In this document: in pieces, positions 20,566 to 29,797 of the stretch
How the letters are laid out: each line of letters opens with the position of its first letter
How positions within the stretch are numbered: the first letter of the stretch is position 1
Assembly: GCF_019802055.1 (NCBI RefSeq)
Contig: NZ_JAHVHW010000012.1
Location: 1 to 64,000, forward strand
Direction of reading: 5' to 3'
Source of the DNA: Ferrimonas balearica
GTDB lineage: Bacteria; Pseudomonadota; Gammaproteobacteria; Enterobacterales; Shewanellaceae
DNA length: 64,000 bases
The notes under the pieces: generated by a model
Seen by the model: only the letters and a program-made list of their open reading frames with translations
What the model was told of the DNA's origin: nothing
Databases searched by the model: none
Made by a program: the position numbers and the translations under genes

Positions 20566-23500
20566 ATGATAATGGACTGGCAAAAGCGGCAGGGACTGGC
20601 ACTGTGCGCTGGGGTATTGAGCTTTGGACTCAGCGCCGCCCCGATTGCTCTGGATGGGGCATCTTCAGAATGGATCCCCGTGTTGAAAGGGGATCGGTTC
20701 GACCCTATAGACGATGAGCAAGCTCAGACTACCGGCCTCGATCTGGTGGGTGATTCTCAGCATCCTCAGTTTTACGCCCTATATGACGACAAAAGTACCC
20801 CTGAAGAGTCTGATGATGAGGTGGCTTACCGCTTTCGCGTGGGTAGTGGAAACGACAGTAATGTCTACCTGATCGGTGTCGATGTTAATGAAGATGCAGT
20901 ACTGGATCTCTTCATTGCAGGCAGTGGTAAAGAGAGCACGCTCTATATCTGGGGGGCTGATGACAAAGCCAAGATCCCGTCAGGGCGGGTTGCCAACGAC
21001 GGGCCCAGCACCACCACTATCGACACAAGAAATGTCCTGCACAGCGAGGATGCGACTGCCCAAAACTACCACCTCGCTTCAGTCAGCACGCTGGATACCG
21101 ATGCCGCTACCATCGATTTTGGCCCTCTTGATGGTGAGGATCACTTTGTCAGCTTTAAGTACCCTTTCAGCGCAATTAAGGGCGCCATCAATACGATGAC
21201 TGGAGTGACGGTCACCAAAGACTCCGCTCTGCGTTACGTGGTGTTCTCCCTTAACCAGACCAACAGCATCAACGGCGATTTCTCCGGCATCAATGACAAG
21301 GACCCTGGGATCTACGATAAAACCTATGAGGAACTTGGGCTTTTCGTTCCCGTAGCACCGGATTATGTGCCGCCGACCAATGAGGCGCCGATAGCGGACA
21401 ATGACGCAGCGACCACGCCAGAAGACACCTCAGTACTGATTGATGTCCTTGAGGGTGACTTTGATGCTGACGGCGACGTGCTGACGATTGCTTCTGTCAG
21501 CGGACCTGATCCGATGAAAGGCGCAGTCGCTATTGAAAATGGCGCGATTCGCTTCACCCCTGCCGCTAATTTCTCGGGTAACGTAACCTTTTCCTATATC
21601 GCCACTGATGGTGAGGCCAACAGTAACTCCGCAACCGTAACGGTTACTGTTACCCCGGTGAACGACGCGCCGGTGGCCAACAACCTCAGTCGCACCATCG
21701 CCGAAGGGGCCACGCTAACGGTACCGGTTTCCGAGCTGGCCTCGGACATTGATGGTGATGCCTTAACTCTGGCCTTGGGTGCATTGCCTGAAGGGTGGAG
21801 CGGCTCGGTGAGCAACGGCAACGTGGTGCTGACTCCGCCAGCGGACTTTAACGGCAGCCAGGATATCCCCTTTACTGCCACCGATCCCGGCAACGCCAGT
21901 GCCAGCGGTACCATCACAGTTATCGTTAACCCTGTTAATGACGCGCCGGTGGCCAACAACATCAGTCGCACCATCGCCGAAGGGGCCACGCTAACCGTGC
22001 CGGTTTCCGAACTGGCCTCGGACATTGATGGTGATGCCTTAACTCTGGCCCTGGGGGCATTGCCTGAAGGGTGGAGCGGCTCGGTGAGCAACGGCAATGT
22101 GGTGCTGACTCCGCCAGCGGACTTTAACGGCAGCCAGGATATCCCCTTTACTGCCACCGATCCTGGCAACGCCAGTGCCAGCGGTACCATCACAGTTATC
22201 GTTGACCCTGTTAATGACGCGCCGGTGGCCAACAACCTCAGTCGCACCATCGCCGAAGGGGCCACGCTAACGGTGCCGGTTTCCGAACTGGCCTCGGACA
22301 TTGATGGTGATGCCTTAACTCTGGCCCTGGGTGCATTGCCTGAAGGGTGGAGCGGCTCGGTGAGCAACGGCAATGTGGTGCTGACTCCGCCAGCGGACTT
22401 TAACGGCAGCCAGGATATCCCCTTTACTGCCACCGATCCCGGCAACGCCAGTGCCAGCGGTACCATCACAGTTATCGTTGACCCTGTTAATGACGCGCCG
22501 GTGGCCAACAACATCAGTCGCACCATCGCCGAAGGGGCCACACTAACGGTGCCGGTTTCCGAACTGGCCTCGGACGTTGATGGTGATGCCTTAACTCTGG
22601 CCCTGGGGGCATTGCCTGAAGGGTGGAGCGGCTCGGTTAGCAACGGCAATGTGGTGCTGACTCCGCCAGCGGACTTTAACGGCAGCCAGGATATCCCCTT
22701 TACTGCCACCGATCCGGATGGTGAGAGTGCCAGCGGCATCATCACCGTAACGGTGACTCCGGTGAACGATGCGCCGGTAGCGATGGATGACAGCTATACG
22801 CTGGATGAGGGAGCGACTCTTGTTACCACTGTGGCAGAGGGGGTAAGAGCTAACGACTCCGACATAGACCATGAGTTGACGGAGTTGAGCGTCAGCGTCA
22901 GTCGCGCACCGACTCACGGCACCCTGACCCTCAATGCGGACGGCAGCTTTAGCTACGAGCACGATGGCAGCGAGACCACTACCGACAGTTTTGCTTATCA
23001 GCTTAGCGATGGTGAATTGTCCTCGACCGCAACCGTGAGTCTCACCATCAACCCTGGCAACGACGCTCCGGTGGCGGTGGATGACAGTTACACCCTCGAT
23101 GAGGGGGCGAGTCTGACCGTTGTTGCTGCTCAAGGGGTGCGGATCAACGACAGTGACGCTGACCACGCCAATGCGGTTCTGACCGTCACTGTTAGCCGTG
23201 CACCGGCTTACGGGACGCTGACGCTCAAAGAGGATGGCGGCTTCAGTTATGAACACAATGGCAGCGAGACCACTTCCGACAGCTTTGTTTATCAGCTTTC
23301 TGATGGTGAGCACGCTGTCACCGCGACGGTGAATCTGATCATCACTGCTATCAACGATGCTCCGGTGGCCGTTGCAGACAGCTACACCCTGGATGAGGGG
23401 GCAACGCTCACCGTAACGGCGGATCAAGGCGTGCGGGTCAATGACAGCGACCCGGACCATGCCAACGCGACTCTGAGCGTCAGCCTCAGTATCCCTCCCG

Positions 23501-26500
23501 CTCACGGCAGTCTGACCCTCAACCCTGACGGCAGCTTTATCTACCAGCACGATGGCAGCAACACCACCGCTGACCGCTTTACCTATGAACTCAGCGACGG
23601 TGAGTTGTCAGCAGCCGCCATCGTGGACCTGGTGATCAACGCGGACAACAGCGCCCCGGTGGCGGTCGATGATGAAGCCAGTGTTCGGGAAGATGAATCG
23701 GTTCAGATCCTGGTACTGGATAACGACACCCACAGCGGCTCAGGCCTGAACCCGGCAAGCGTTCAGTTTGTTCAGGGCCCCCAGCACGGCACCGTTACCA
23801 TTAATGCGGGCAGTGGCGTCGTGACCTATACCCCCAATGCCAACTTTGCGGGTACCGACAGCTTCACCTACGGGGTGCAGGACAACGACGAGCGGAGTTC
23901 CGAACCGGCAACCGTATGGGTATCCGTGGTTCCGGTGAACGATCCGCCGGTTGCGGTTAACGACACCTACGATCTGCTCGAAGATGGCGAGCTTCTGCTG
24001 ACCCTGCTGAACAACGACCGTGATCCCGACGGCGATGACGCTCCTCAGCAGGAGAGCATCCGATTCCTGTCTCAACCGGAGATGGGCCGTCTGGAGCAGC
24101 GCGAGGGGCAGTGGTACTACGTGCCTGAGCTGAATCAGATTGCAGCCGTTGAATTCGAATACCAAGTGGCGGACGCCGAGGGCAGCTACTCCAACACAGC
24201 CCAGGTGTTTGTCCGTATCGAGTCCGTTAACGATGCGCCGGTGGCGCGTCCCGATACGGCCTCAACCGATGAGGACACGCCGCTTCCGCTGGACCTGCTT
24301 GTTAACGATGAAGATGTGGATGGTGAGTTGCTCCCCACTCAGGTGACGATCACCGTGCCGCCCACCATGGGTACCCTGTCCCAGGACGACAACGGTGACT
24401 GGTTCTACACGCCGAGCCCCAATGCCTCCGGACAGGACAGCTTCGAGTACTGGGTGGTGGATGAGCAGGGACTGGCCTCTGAAAGCGTGGTGGTCACCAT
24501 CACCATCAACCCGGTCAATGATCTGCCTGTGGCGGTGGATGACACCGTACGCCTGCCGGAGGACGGTAACTTCGTCATCAATGTGCTGGGCAATGACTGG
24601 GACATCGATGGCGCACTGGTGGCGACCTCTACCACCGTTGTGACTCAGCCGGAGCAGGGCACCGTGGTGCTCGACAGCGCCACTGGATTCCTGCGCTACC
24701 AGGCCAATGTCGACTATGCCGGAGAGGATCGCTTCCAGTACCGGGTGCAGGATGACGCCGGGGCCTGGTCTAACGATGCCTGGGTTCTGATCACGGTTGA
24801 GGCGGTGAACGATGCCCCGCTGGCCAATGATGACCGCTTTGAGATCAGCGAGGATCAGGGTGGCACACTGGTGGTGCTCGGTAACGACTCCGACGTCGAC
24901 GGCCAACTGGACCTGACGACCATTGAGCTGAAAGACTTGCCGACAGGGGCGAGCTTCGAGGTTCAGCCGGACGGCACCATCACGATCCAGCCGCATGCCG
25001 ACTTCAGTGGCGAACTGACTCTGAGTTACCGGGTGGCCGATGACGAGGGGGTTTACTCCGAATGGGCTGAGATCACCGTTGTGATTCTGCCGGTCAACGA
25101 TGCGCCTGAAGCGGTGGCGGATCAGTTTGAGCTGACCGAAGGCGGCGTACTGGATGCGCTGGTGACCAACAACGATTTCGATGTGGATGGCGATGCCTTT
25201 ACGGCGGTTCTGGTCACAGCGCCCCAATATGGCCAGTTGACCCTCAATGATGATGGCTCATTCCGTTATCAGCATGATGGCGGCGAGCAGTCCCAGGACC
25301 AGTTCCAATACCGCATCAATGACGGCAAGCTGGATTCCGGGGTGGTCTCCGTCACTCTGACCATCCTGGGGGCCAATGATGCGCCGCAAGCCGCAGATGA
25401 CCTGGCCAGCACTCAGGAGGACCAGCCCGTCACTGTCGACGTACTGGCGAACGACAGCGATCCGGATGGCGACGTGTTGACCGTCACTGTCACCCAGGGT
25501 CCTAAGCTGGGCGGGGCTTCCGTTACCAGCGATGGCCGCATCAGCTATCAGCCCTTCCCCAACCTGTTTGGTCGCGACACCCTGGAGTACCAGGTGGATG
25601 ACGGCAATGGCGGCGTGGCGAAGGCCATGGTCACCATCGATATTCTGGCGGTGAACGATGCTCCGAACGCGGAGGATGATCAGGCTCAGACCCAGGAAGA
25701 CCAGGCGGTCTCCATCGATGTGCTGAACAATGACAGCGACAGCGATGGCGGCAAGCTGACGCTCACTCTGGTGAGTCAGCCGAGCCACGGTGAGGCTCAG
25801 GTGTTGAATGGGCAGATCCATTACCAGCCGGCACCGGATTATCACGGTGAGGACAGCTTCAGCTACGCCATCCGGGATGACGCCGATGCGACGGATCAGG
25901 CTCAGGTCTTTGTCACGGTTAAGCCGGTCAATGACCCGCCGGTCGCGCAGGATGATCGGGCCGAAACCTCTGTGCGCGAGCCGGTGATGATCGCGGTGCT
26001 GGAGAACGACAGCGATGTGGATGAGGATGCACTGACGGTGGTGAGTGCCGGAGTGGATTACGGTCAGGTTGAGGTCCTCGAGGGACGCACACTGCGGTTT
26101 ACGCCGCTGCCGGAGCGCGCTGAGCCCAGCCGCATCAGCTACCGCATCAGTGATGGCCAGGGTGGGGAAGCCTCTGCCCAGGTTCAGGTCACGGTTACCA
26201 CGGATAACCGCGCACCGGTGGCCAAGGATGATGAGGTGGTGCTGGCCAAGGATCAGTGGCAAGCCACCATTCCGGTTCTGGACAACGACTCGGATCCGGA
26301 TGGCGATGCTCTGACCATCATCGGCGCTGCCGCTGGCTACGGTGAGGTGATCATTCAGGATGGCGCTCTGGTCTGGAGCGGCGACAGCGAGATGCCGGGC
26401 AGCATCATCATTGAGTATCGCATCAGCGATGCCTTTGGTGCGGAAGACAGCGCCATTGTTCTGGTGTTGAGTGATGACGCATTCCGTCCCGTAGTGACTG

Positions 26501-29500
26501 CGCCTGCTGATGTCTGGGTCGATGCCAGGGGTCTGTTTACCAAGGTGGACCTGGGCACCGCCACTGCCGTTGACCGCTTTGGCACGCCCCTGCCAGTCAG
26601 CCTGGTGGACGGGGTTCCCTTCTACCAGCCCGGGGACAACACCGCCTACTGGCAAGCCTGTGATGATGAGGGACGCTGCGGTACGGCGGCTCAGAAAGTC
26701 TATGTACGTCCGCTGATCTCTCTGGCCAAGGACCAGGTCGTTCTTGAAGGGCAGAGTGTCTCGGTGGAAGTGGTGATGAATGGTCCCCACTTCGAGTATC
26801 CGGTCGTGGTGCCCTACACCCTGAGCGGCACGCTGGACGACAATGAGCACACCTTGATTGAGGGGGAACTGCTGATTGAGGCCGGTACCTCCGCTTTCCT
26901 GACATTTGAGACTTTCGAGGATGGCATTGCCGAAGCGGATGAGACCCTGGTGGTTCACCTGGATGGCAGCGTGAACCCCGGCAACAAGCGGGACCATCAG
27001 GTCACCATTACCGAAGGAAACCTGCCGCCGGAGCTGGCGTTGAGTGCGGCCCAGGATAGCGAGCCCCGTCTGGTGGCCAGTCAGGAGCTGGGCGCGATGA
27101 TCATTGCTGCCACCCTGACCGATCCCAACGAAGGGGATCAGCATCAGTGGCAGTGGCATCACGACAGCATGCTGGCGGATCTGGATGTGACGGAGGAGCG
27201 CTTCGAGTTTGACCCTGCGGAGGTCGACCCGGGCCTCTACACCTTGACCGTGGAAGCCTGGGACCAGGAGGGGCTGACCGACATCGCCAGCATCACCATT
27301 GAGGTGGTGGAGGCTCTGGCCCCGCTGGAGCCAGGCGCCGACAGCGATGGCGACCTGATCCCGGACGTTGACGAGGGTTACGTTGACCGTGACTTCGATG
27401 GCATCCCGGATTATCGCGACCAAGTGGTGGACGAGTGCAATGTGCTGCCGGAAACCGGTGATAACTGGGACGGCTATATCGTTGAGGCGGATCCGGCGGT
27501 GTGCCTGCGCATCGGTCTCTACACCACCAACGGGGCCTCCGGTGGCGCCCAGGTGTTTGATGAGGACATCGGCAAGCCGGTGAACGATCTGGTGCCGGAT
27601 ACCGAGGCAGTCAACGTGGGCGGCATCTTCGACTTTATCGCCTACAAGCTGCCCGAGATTGGCCAGACCCTGCAGGTGGTGCTGCCGCAGCGACTGGCGA
27701 TCCCCGCCAACGCGGTGTACCGCAAGTTCCTGCCCCGGGAGGGTTGGGTCACGCTGGTTGAGGATGGCGACAATCTGCTGCACTCCGCACCGGGTGAGCC
27801 TGGATTCTGTCCGCCTCCGGGTGGCGATGTCTGGACCCCGGGTCTGACAGAGGGGCACTGGTGTGTGCAGTTGACGCTGAAGGATGGCGGACGCTATGAC
27901 GCCGATGAGCTGACCAACGGCAGCGTGACCGATCCCGGAGGGGTGGCGGTGATGCTGAGCAACAACCGTCCGCCGCTGGCGAACGCCGATGCGACCCGTG
28001 TCCGTGATGGCAAGCTGGTGATCGTTCCGGTACTGGAGAACGACAGTGATCCGGATGCCGACCCGCTGAGCGTGGTGGCGGCCAGCGCGGCCCTCGGCCA
28101 GGTCAGCATCAACGATGACAATACGTTGAGCTATCAAGCACCGGAAGGCTATCTGGGCGAAGACACCCTCTCCTACAGCATCAGCGATGGGCAGGGCGGC
28201 AGCGCGCAGGCCACCGTGGCGGTGGAGGTCTACCTGAATCGACTGCCGGTAGCGGTAAACGACGCGGTCGAGCTGTACAACAACGACACCGCATTGGTGA
28301 GAGTGATGAGCAACGACAGTGACGCGGATGGGGATGTATTGAGCGTGGTATCGGCGTCGGTGGACATCGGAACACTCTCCGTGGAGGCGGACGGTCAGCT
28401 TCGCTATCAGCCGCCTCAGGACTACATCGGTCCGGCGGTTGCCACCTACACCATCAGCGATGGTGAGGGCGGCGAAGCCAGCGCAGAGGTTCAGTTCAGT
28501 GTGCTGGGCAAGCAGCTGGTCAAAACGGAAGGAGGCAGCTCAGGCAGCCTGAACGCCTTAGGTCTGGCCCTGCTGGCTCTGCTGGGACTGGGACGCCGTC
28601 GCGTCCTGCCCTGGCTGGCTCTGGTGCTCGGGGTGTCTGCCCCGGCACTGGCGGAGGAGAAGCCGCTGGACCCGCTAAAACCCTGGTTTGTCACCGGTAA
28701 TCTGAGCTGGGCCAGCAGTAACGTCAGCAAGTCGGATCTCAATGGCGATCTCGCCGATGCCGGTCTGGACGCTCAAGTGTTGTCTCTGGACAAAGAGCGT
28801 CTGGGTTGGGGGGCCGGATTAGGCTACCGCTTTACTGAGCGTTGGTTTGTGGAGGCGGGCTACCTCAATATCGACGAGGTGGATCTCACCATTGAAGGGG
28901 TCTTCCAGGACCCGGCCGCCTTTTTTGATGCGGTGGAGCACGTCTATCCGGAGTCCGGACATGGCCCCTATGCCCAGATTGGCTACCGTCTGCCTCTGAG
29001 TGAGCGCTGGGGTTTGACCGGCAAGGTCGGCGCCTTCTTCTGGGAGGGGGATTACGAGTCGGTGGCCCTGAACACCAACATGGGCACCGGCAGTGACAAC
29101 CCAGATGGCACCGATCTGCTCTATGGCGTGACCCTGGATTATCGCGTCACGCGGGATTGGCTGGCCTCACTTCAGCTGCAACGGGTGGAGTTTGATCGCT
29201 ATCCGGCGATGCTGTTGGGCTTCAATGTCAGCTATCACTTCGGTGGGTCTGATCCCGCCCCGATCCCGGTGGTGCTGGACAGCGATGGCGACGGGGTGGT
29301 GGATCCCCAGGACGCCTGTCCGGATACGCCGATGACCCACGCCGTGGACACTCAGGGCTGTACCCTGTGGCGGGCGCTGGAGATTGAGCTGGAAGGCGTC
29401 GTGCTGTTTGCCAACGACAGTGCCGAGATCACCACGGAGTATGAGTCTTTGCTGGCGGATCTGAGCCGTCACGCCAAGGGTCGCGCCACTGTTGAGATCC

Positions 29501-29745
29501 TGATTGAAGCGCACGCTTCTGCGCCTGCATCCCGCAGCTACAACCAGGCACTGTCCGAACGCCGGGCGGAAGCGGTGAAGGGCTATCTGGTGGCACTGGG
29601 TGTTGACGCAGGCCATATTACGCTGGTGGCTCAGGGGGAGAATGCCCCTGCGGTAGAGGGCAATACGGAGCAAGCCTATGCCCAGAACCGCCGGGCGGTG
29701 GTGACTCTGGAATACCGGGATCAGGAGCCTGTGCCCCGCGGCTAA
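20566..29745 (+). CDS. Giant Ig/cadherin-like repeat surface protein fused through an internal GlyGly-CTERM and signal peptide to an OmpA-family protein
   Basis: A 3059-aa protein. A signal peptide (cut near SAA, residue 25) is followed by an unrecognised domain (26-270). About 18 cadherin/Ig-like repeats of the NDAPVA..DEDTxVxIDVLxNDxDxDGD type reach about 1975 and probably bind Ca2+. Residues 1978-2255 look like HYR, Calx-beta and PKD-like units. A TSP3-like stretch (DSDGDLIPD, 2259) and a Cys-containing domain follow, then two more repeats. At 2656-2679 comes GGSSG, a hydrophobic helix and RRR, a GlyGly-CTERM signal. A second hydrophobic run ends in APALA|EE (2696), like a signal peptide. 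Then come an eight-strand OmpA-type barrel (2697-2900), TSP3 DSDGDGVVD (2905) and an OmpA C-terminal peptidoglycan domain (2942-3056). AAGGA favours the ATG at 20566. It is probably an adhesin. Confidence 0.9.
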   Translation: MIMDWQKRQGLALCAGVLSFGLSAAPIALDGASSEWIPVLKGDRFDPIDDEQAQTTGLDLVGDSQHPQFYALYDDKSTPEESDDEVAYRFRVGSGNDSNVYLIGVDVNEDAVLDLFIAGSGKESTLYIWGADDKAKIPSGRVANDGPSTTTIDTRNVLHSEDATAQNYHLASVSTLDTDAATIDFGPLDGEDHFVSFKYPFSAIKGAINTMTGVTVTKDSALRYVVFSLNQTNSINGDFSGINDKDPGIYDKTYEELGLFVPVAPDYVPPTNEAPIADNDAATTPEDTSVLIDVLEGDFDADGDVLTIASVSGPDPMKGAVAIENGAIRFTPAANFSGNVTFSYIATDGEANSNSATVTVTVTPVNDAPVANNLSRTIAEGATLTVPVSELASDIDGDALTLALGALPEGWSGSVSNGNVVLTPPADFNGSQDIPFTATDPGNASASGTITVIVNPVNDAPVANNISRTIAEGATLTVPVSELASDIDGDALTLALGALPEGWSGSVSNGNVVLTPPADFNGSQDIPFTATDPGNASASGTITVIVDPVNDAPVANNLSRTIAEGATLTVPVSELASDIDGDALTLALGALPEGWSGSVSNGNVVLTPPADFNGSQDIPFTATDPGNASASGTITVIVDPVNDAPVANNISRTIAEGATLTVPVSELASDVDGDALTLALGALPEGWSGSVSNGNVVLTPPADFNGSQDIPFTATDPDGESASGIITVTVTPVNDAPVAMDDSYTLDEGATLVTTVAEGVRANDSDIDHELTELSVSVSRAPTHGTLTLNADGSFSYEHDGSETTTDSFAYQLSDGELSSTATVSLTINPGNDAPVAVDDSYTLDEGASLTVVAAQGVRINDSDADHANAVLTVTVSRAPAYGTLTLKEDGGFSYEHNGSETTSDSFVYQLSDGEHAVTATVNLIITAINDAPVAVADSYTLDEGATLTVTADQGVRVNDSDPDHANATLSVSLSIPPAHGSLTLNPDGSFIYQHDGSNTTADRFTYELSDGELSAAAIVDLVINADNSAPVAVDDEASVREDESVQILVLDNDTHSGSGLNPASVQFVQGPQHGTVTINAGSGVVTYTPNANFAGTDSFTYGVQDNDERSSEPATVWVSVVPVNDPPVAVNDTYDLLEDGELLLTLLNNDRDPDGDDAPQQESIRFLSQPEMGRLEQREGQWYYVPELNQIAAVEFEYQVADAEGSYSNTAQVFVRIESVNDAPVARPDTASTDEDTPLPLDLLVNDEDVDGELLPTQVTITVPPTMGTLSQDDNGDWFYTPSPNASGQDSFEYWVVDEQGLASESVVVTITINPVNDLPVAVDDTVRLPEDGNFVINVLGNDWDIDGALVATSTTVVTQPEQGTVVLDSATGFLRYQANVDYAGEDRFQYRVQDDAGAWSNDAWVLITVEAVNDAPLANDDRFEISEDQGGTLVVLGNDSDVDGQLDLTTIELKDLPTGASFEVQPDGTITIQPHADFSGELTLSYRVADDEGVYSEWAEITVVILPVNDAPEAVADQFELTEGGVLDALVTNNDFDVDGDAFTAVLVTAPQYGQLTLNDDGSFRYQHDGGEQSQDQFQYRINDGKLDSGVVSVTLTILGANDAPQAADDLASTQEDQPVTVDVLANDSDPDGDVLTVTVTQGPKLGGASVTSDGRISYQPFPNLFGRDTLEYQVDDGNGGVAKAMVTIDILAVNDAPNAEDDQAQTQEDQAVSIDVLNNDSDSDGGKLTLTLVSQPSHGEAQVLNGQIHYQPAPDYHGEDSFSYAIRDDADATDQAQVFVTVKPVNDPPVAQDDRAETSVREPVMIAVLENDSDVDEDALTVVSAGVDYGQVEVLEGRTLRFTPLPERAEPSRISYRISDGQGGEASAQVQVTVTTDNRAPVAKDDEVVLAKDQWQATIPVLDNDSDPDGDALTIIGAAAGYGEVIIQDGALVWSGDSEMPGSIIIEYRISDAFGAEDSAIVLVLSDDAFRPVVTAPADVWVDARGLFTKVDLGTATAVDRFGTPLPVSLVDGVPFYQPGDNTAYWQACDDEGRCGTAAQKVYVRPLISLAKDQVVLEGQSVSVEVVMNGPHFEYPVVVPYTLSGTLDDNEHTLIEGELLIEAGTSAFLTFETFEDGIAEADETLVVHLDGSVNPGNKRDHQVTITEGNLPPELALSAAQDSEPRLVASQELGAMIIAATLTDPNEGDQHQWQWHHDSMLADLDVTEERFEFDPAEVDPGLYTLTVEAWDQEGLTDIASITIEVVEALAPLEPGADSDGDLIPDVDEGYVDRDFDGIPDYRDQVVDECNVLPETGDNWDGYIVEADPAVCLRIGLYTTNGASGGAQVFDEDIGKPVNDLVPDTEAVNVGGIFDFIAYKLPEIGQTLQVVLPQRLAIPANAVYRKFLPREGWVTLVEDGDNLLHSAPGEPGFCPPPGGDVWTPGLTEGHWCVQLTLKDGGRYDADELTNGSVTDPGGVAVMLSNNRPPLANADATRVRDGKLVIVPVLENDSDPDADPLSVVAASAALGQVSINDDNTLSYQAPEGYLGEDTLSYSISDGQGGSAQATVAVEVYLNRLPVAVNDAVELYNNDTALVRVMSNDSDADGDVLSVVSASVDIGTLSVEADGQLRYQPPQDYIGPAVATYTISDGEGGEASAEVQFSVLGKQLVKTEGGSSGSLNALGLALLALLGLGRRRVLPWLALVLGVSAPALAEEKPLDPLKPWFVTGNLSWASSNVSKSDLNGDLADAGLDAQVLSLDKERLGWGAGLGYRFTERWFVEAGYLNIDEVDLTIEGVFQDPAAFFDAVEHVYPESGHGPYAQIGYRLPLSERWGLTGKVGAFFWEGDYESVALNTNMGTGSDNPDGTDLLYGVTLDYRVTRDWLASLQLQRVEFDRYPAMLLGFNVSYHFGGSDPAPIPVVLDSDGDGVVDPQDACPDTPMTHAVDTQGCTLWRALEIELEGVVLFANDSAEITTEYESLLADLSRHAKGRATVEILIEAHASAPASRSYNQALSERRAEAVKGYLVALGVDAGHITLVAQGENAPAVEGNTEQAYAQNRRAVVTLEYRDQEPVPRG
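21661..22764 (+). repeat. Four near-identical 276-bp tandem repeats within the giant gene
   Basis: The units start at 21661, 21937, 22213 and 22489 with a constant 276-bp (92-residue) period, each beginning NDAPVANN. They differ by few bases, whereas the flanking Ig-like repeats have diverged strongly, so this block was expanded or homogenised recently. The frame is preserved, so copy-number change alters only protein length. Confidence 0.95.
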
Positions 29746-29761
29746 CCCCGTTATCAGCCAT

Positions 29762-29793
29762 TAAAAAAGCGCGATCCAGGATCGCGCTTTTTT
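29762..29793. terminator. Bidirectional terminator after the giant gene
   Basis: The hairpin AAGCGCGATCC agg.. GGATCGCGCTT lies between A6 and T6 runs and is shared with the convergent MFS gene. Confidence 0.93.
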
Positions 29794-29797
29794 GATC

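Noticed and set aside
25258-28137. A 959-codon open frame antisense to the giant gene
   Set aside because: It mirrors the third-position GC bias of the repeat protein, lacks an RBS and recognisable domains, and has repeat periodicity inherited from the sense strand. Shorter antisense frames at 21594-22745 and 22591-23550 have the same origin.
28531-28653. A hidden gene boundary with an ordinary start codon for the OmpA part
   Set aside because: No ATG with an RBS is present in frame near the second signal peptide. GTG codons there lack a Shine-Dalgarno sequence, so the simplest reading is one continuous ORF.
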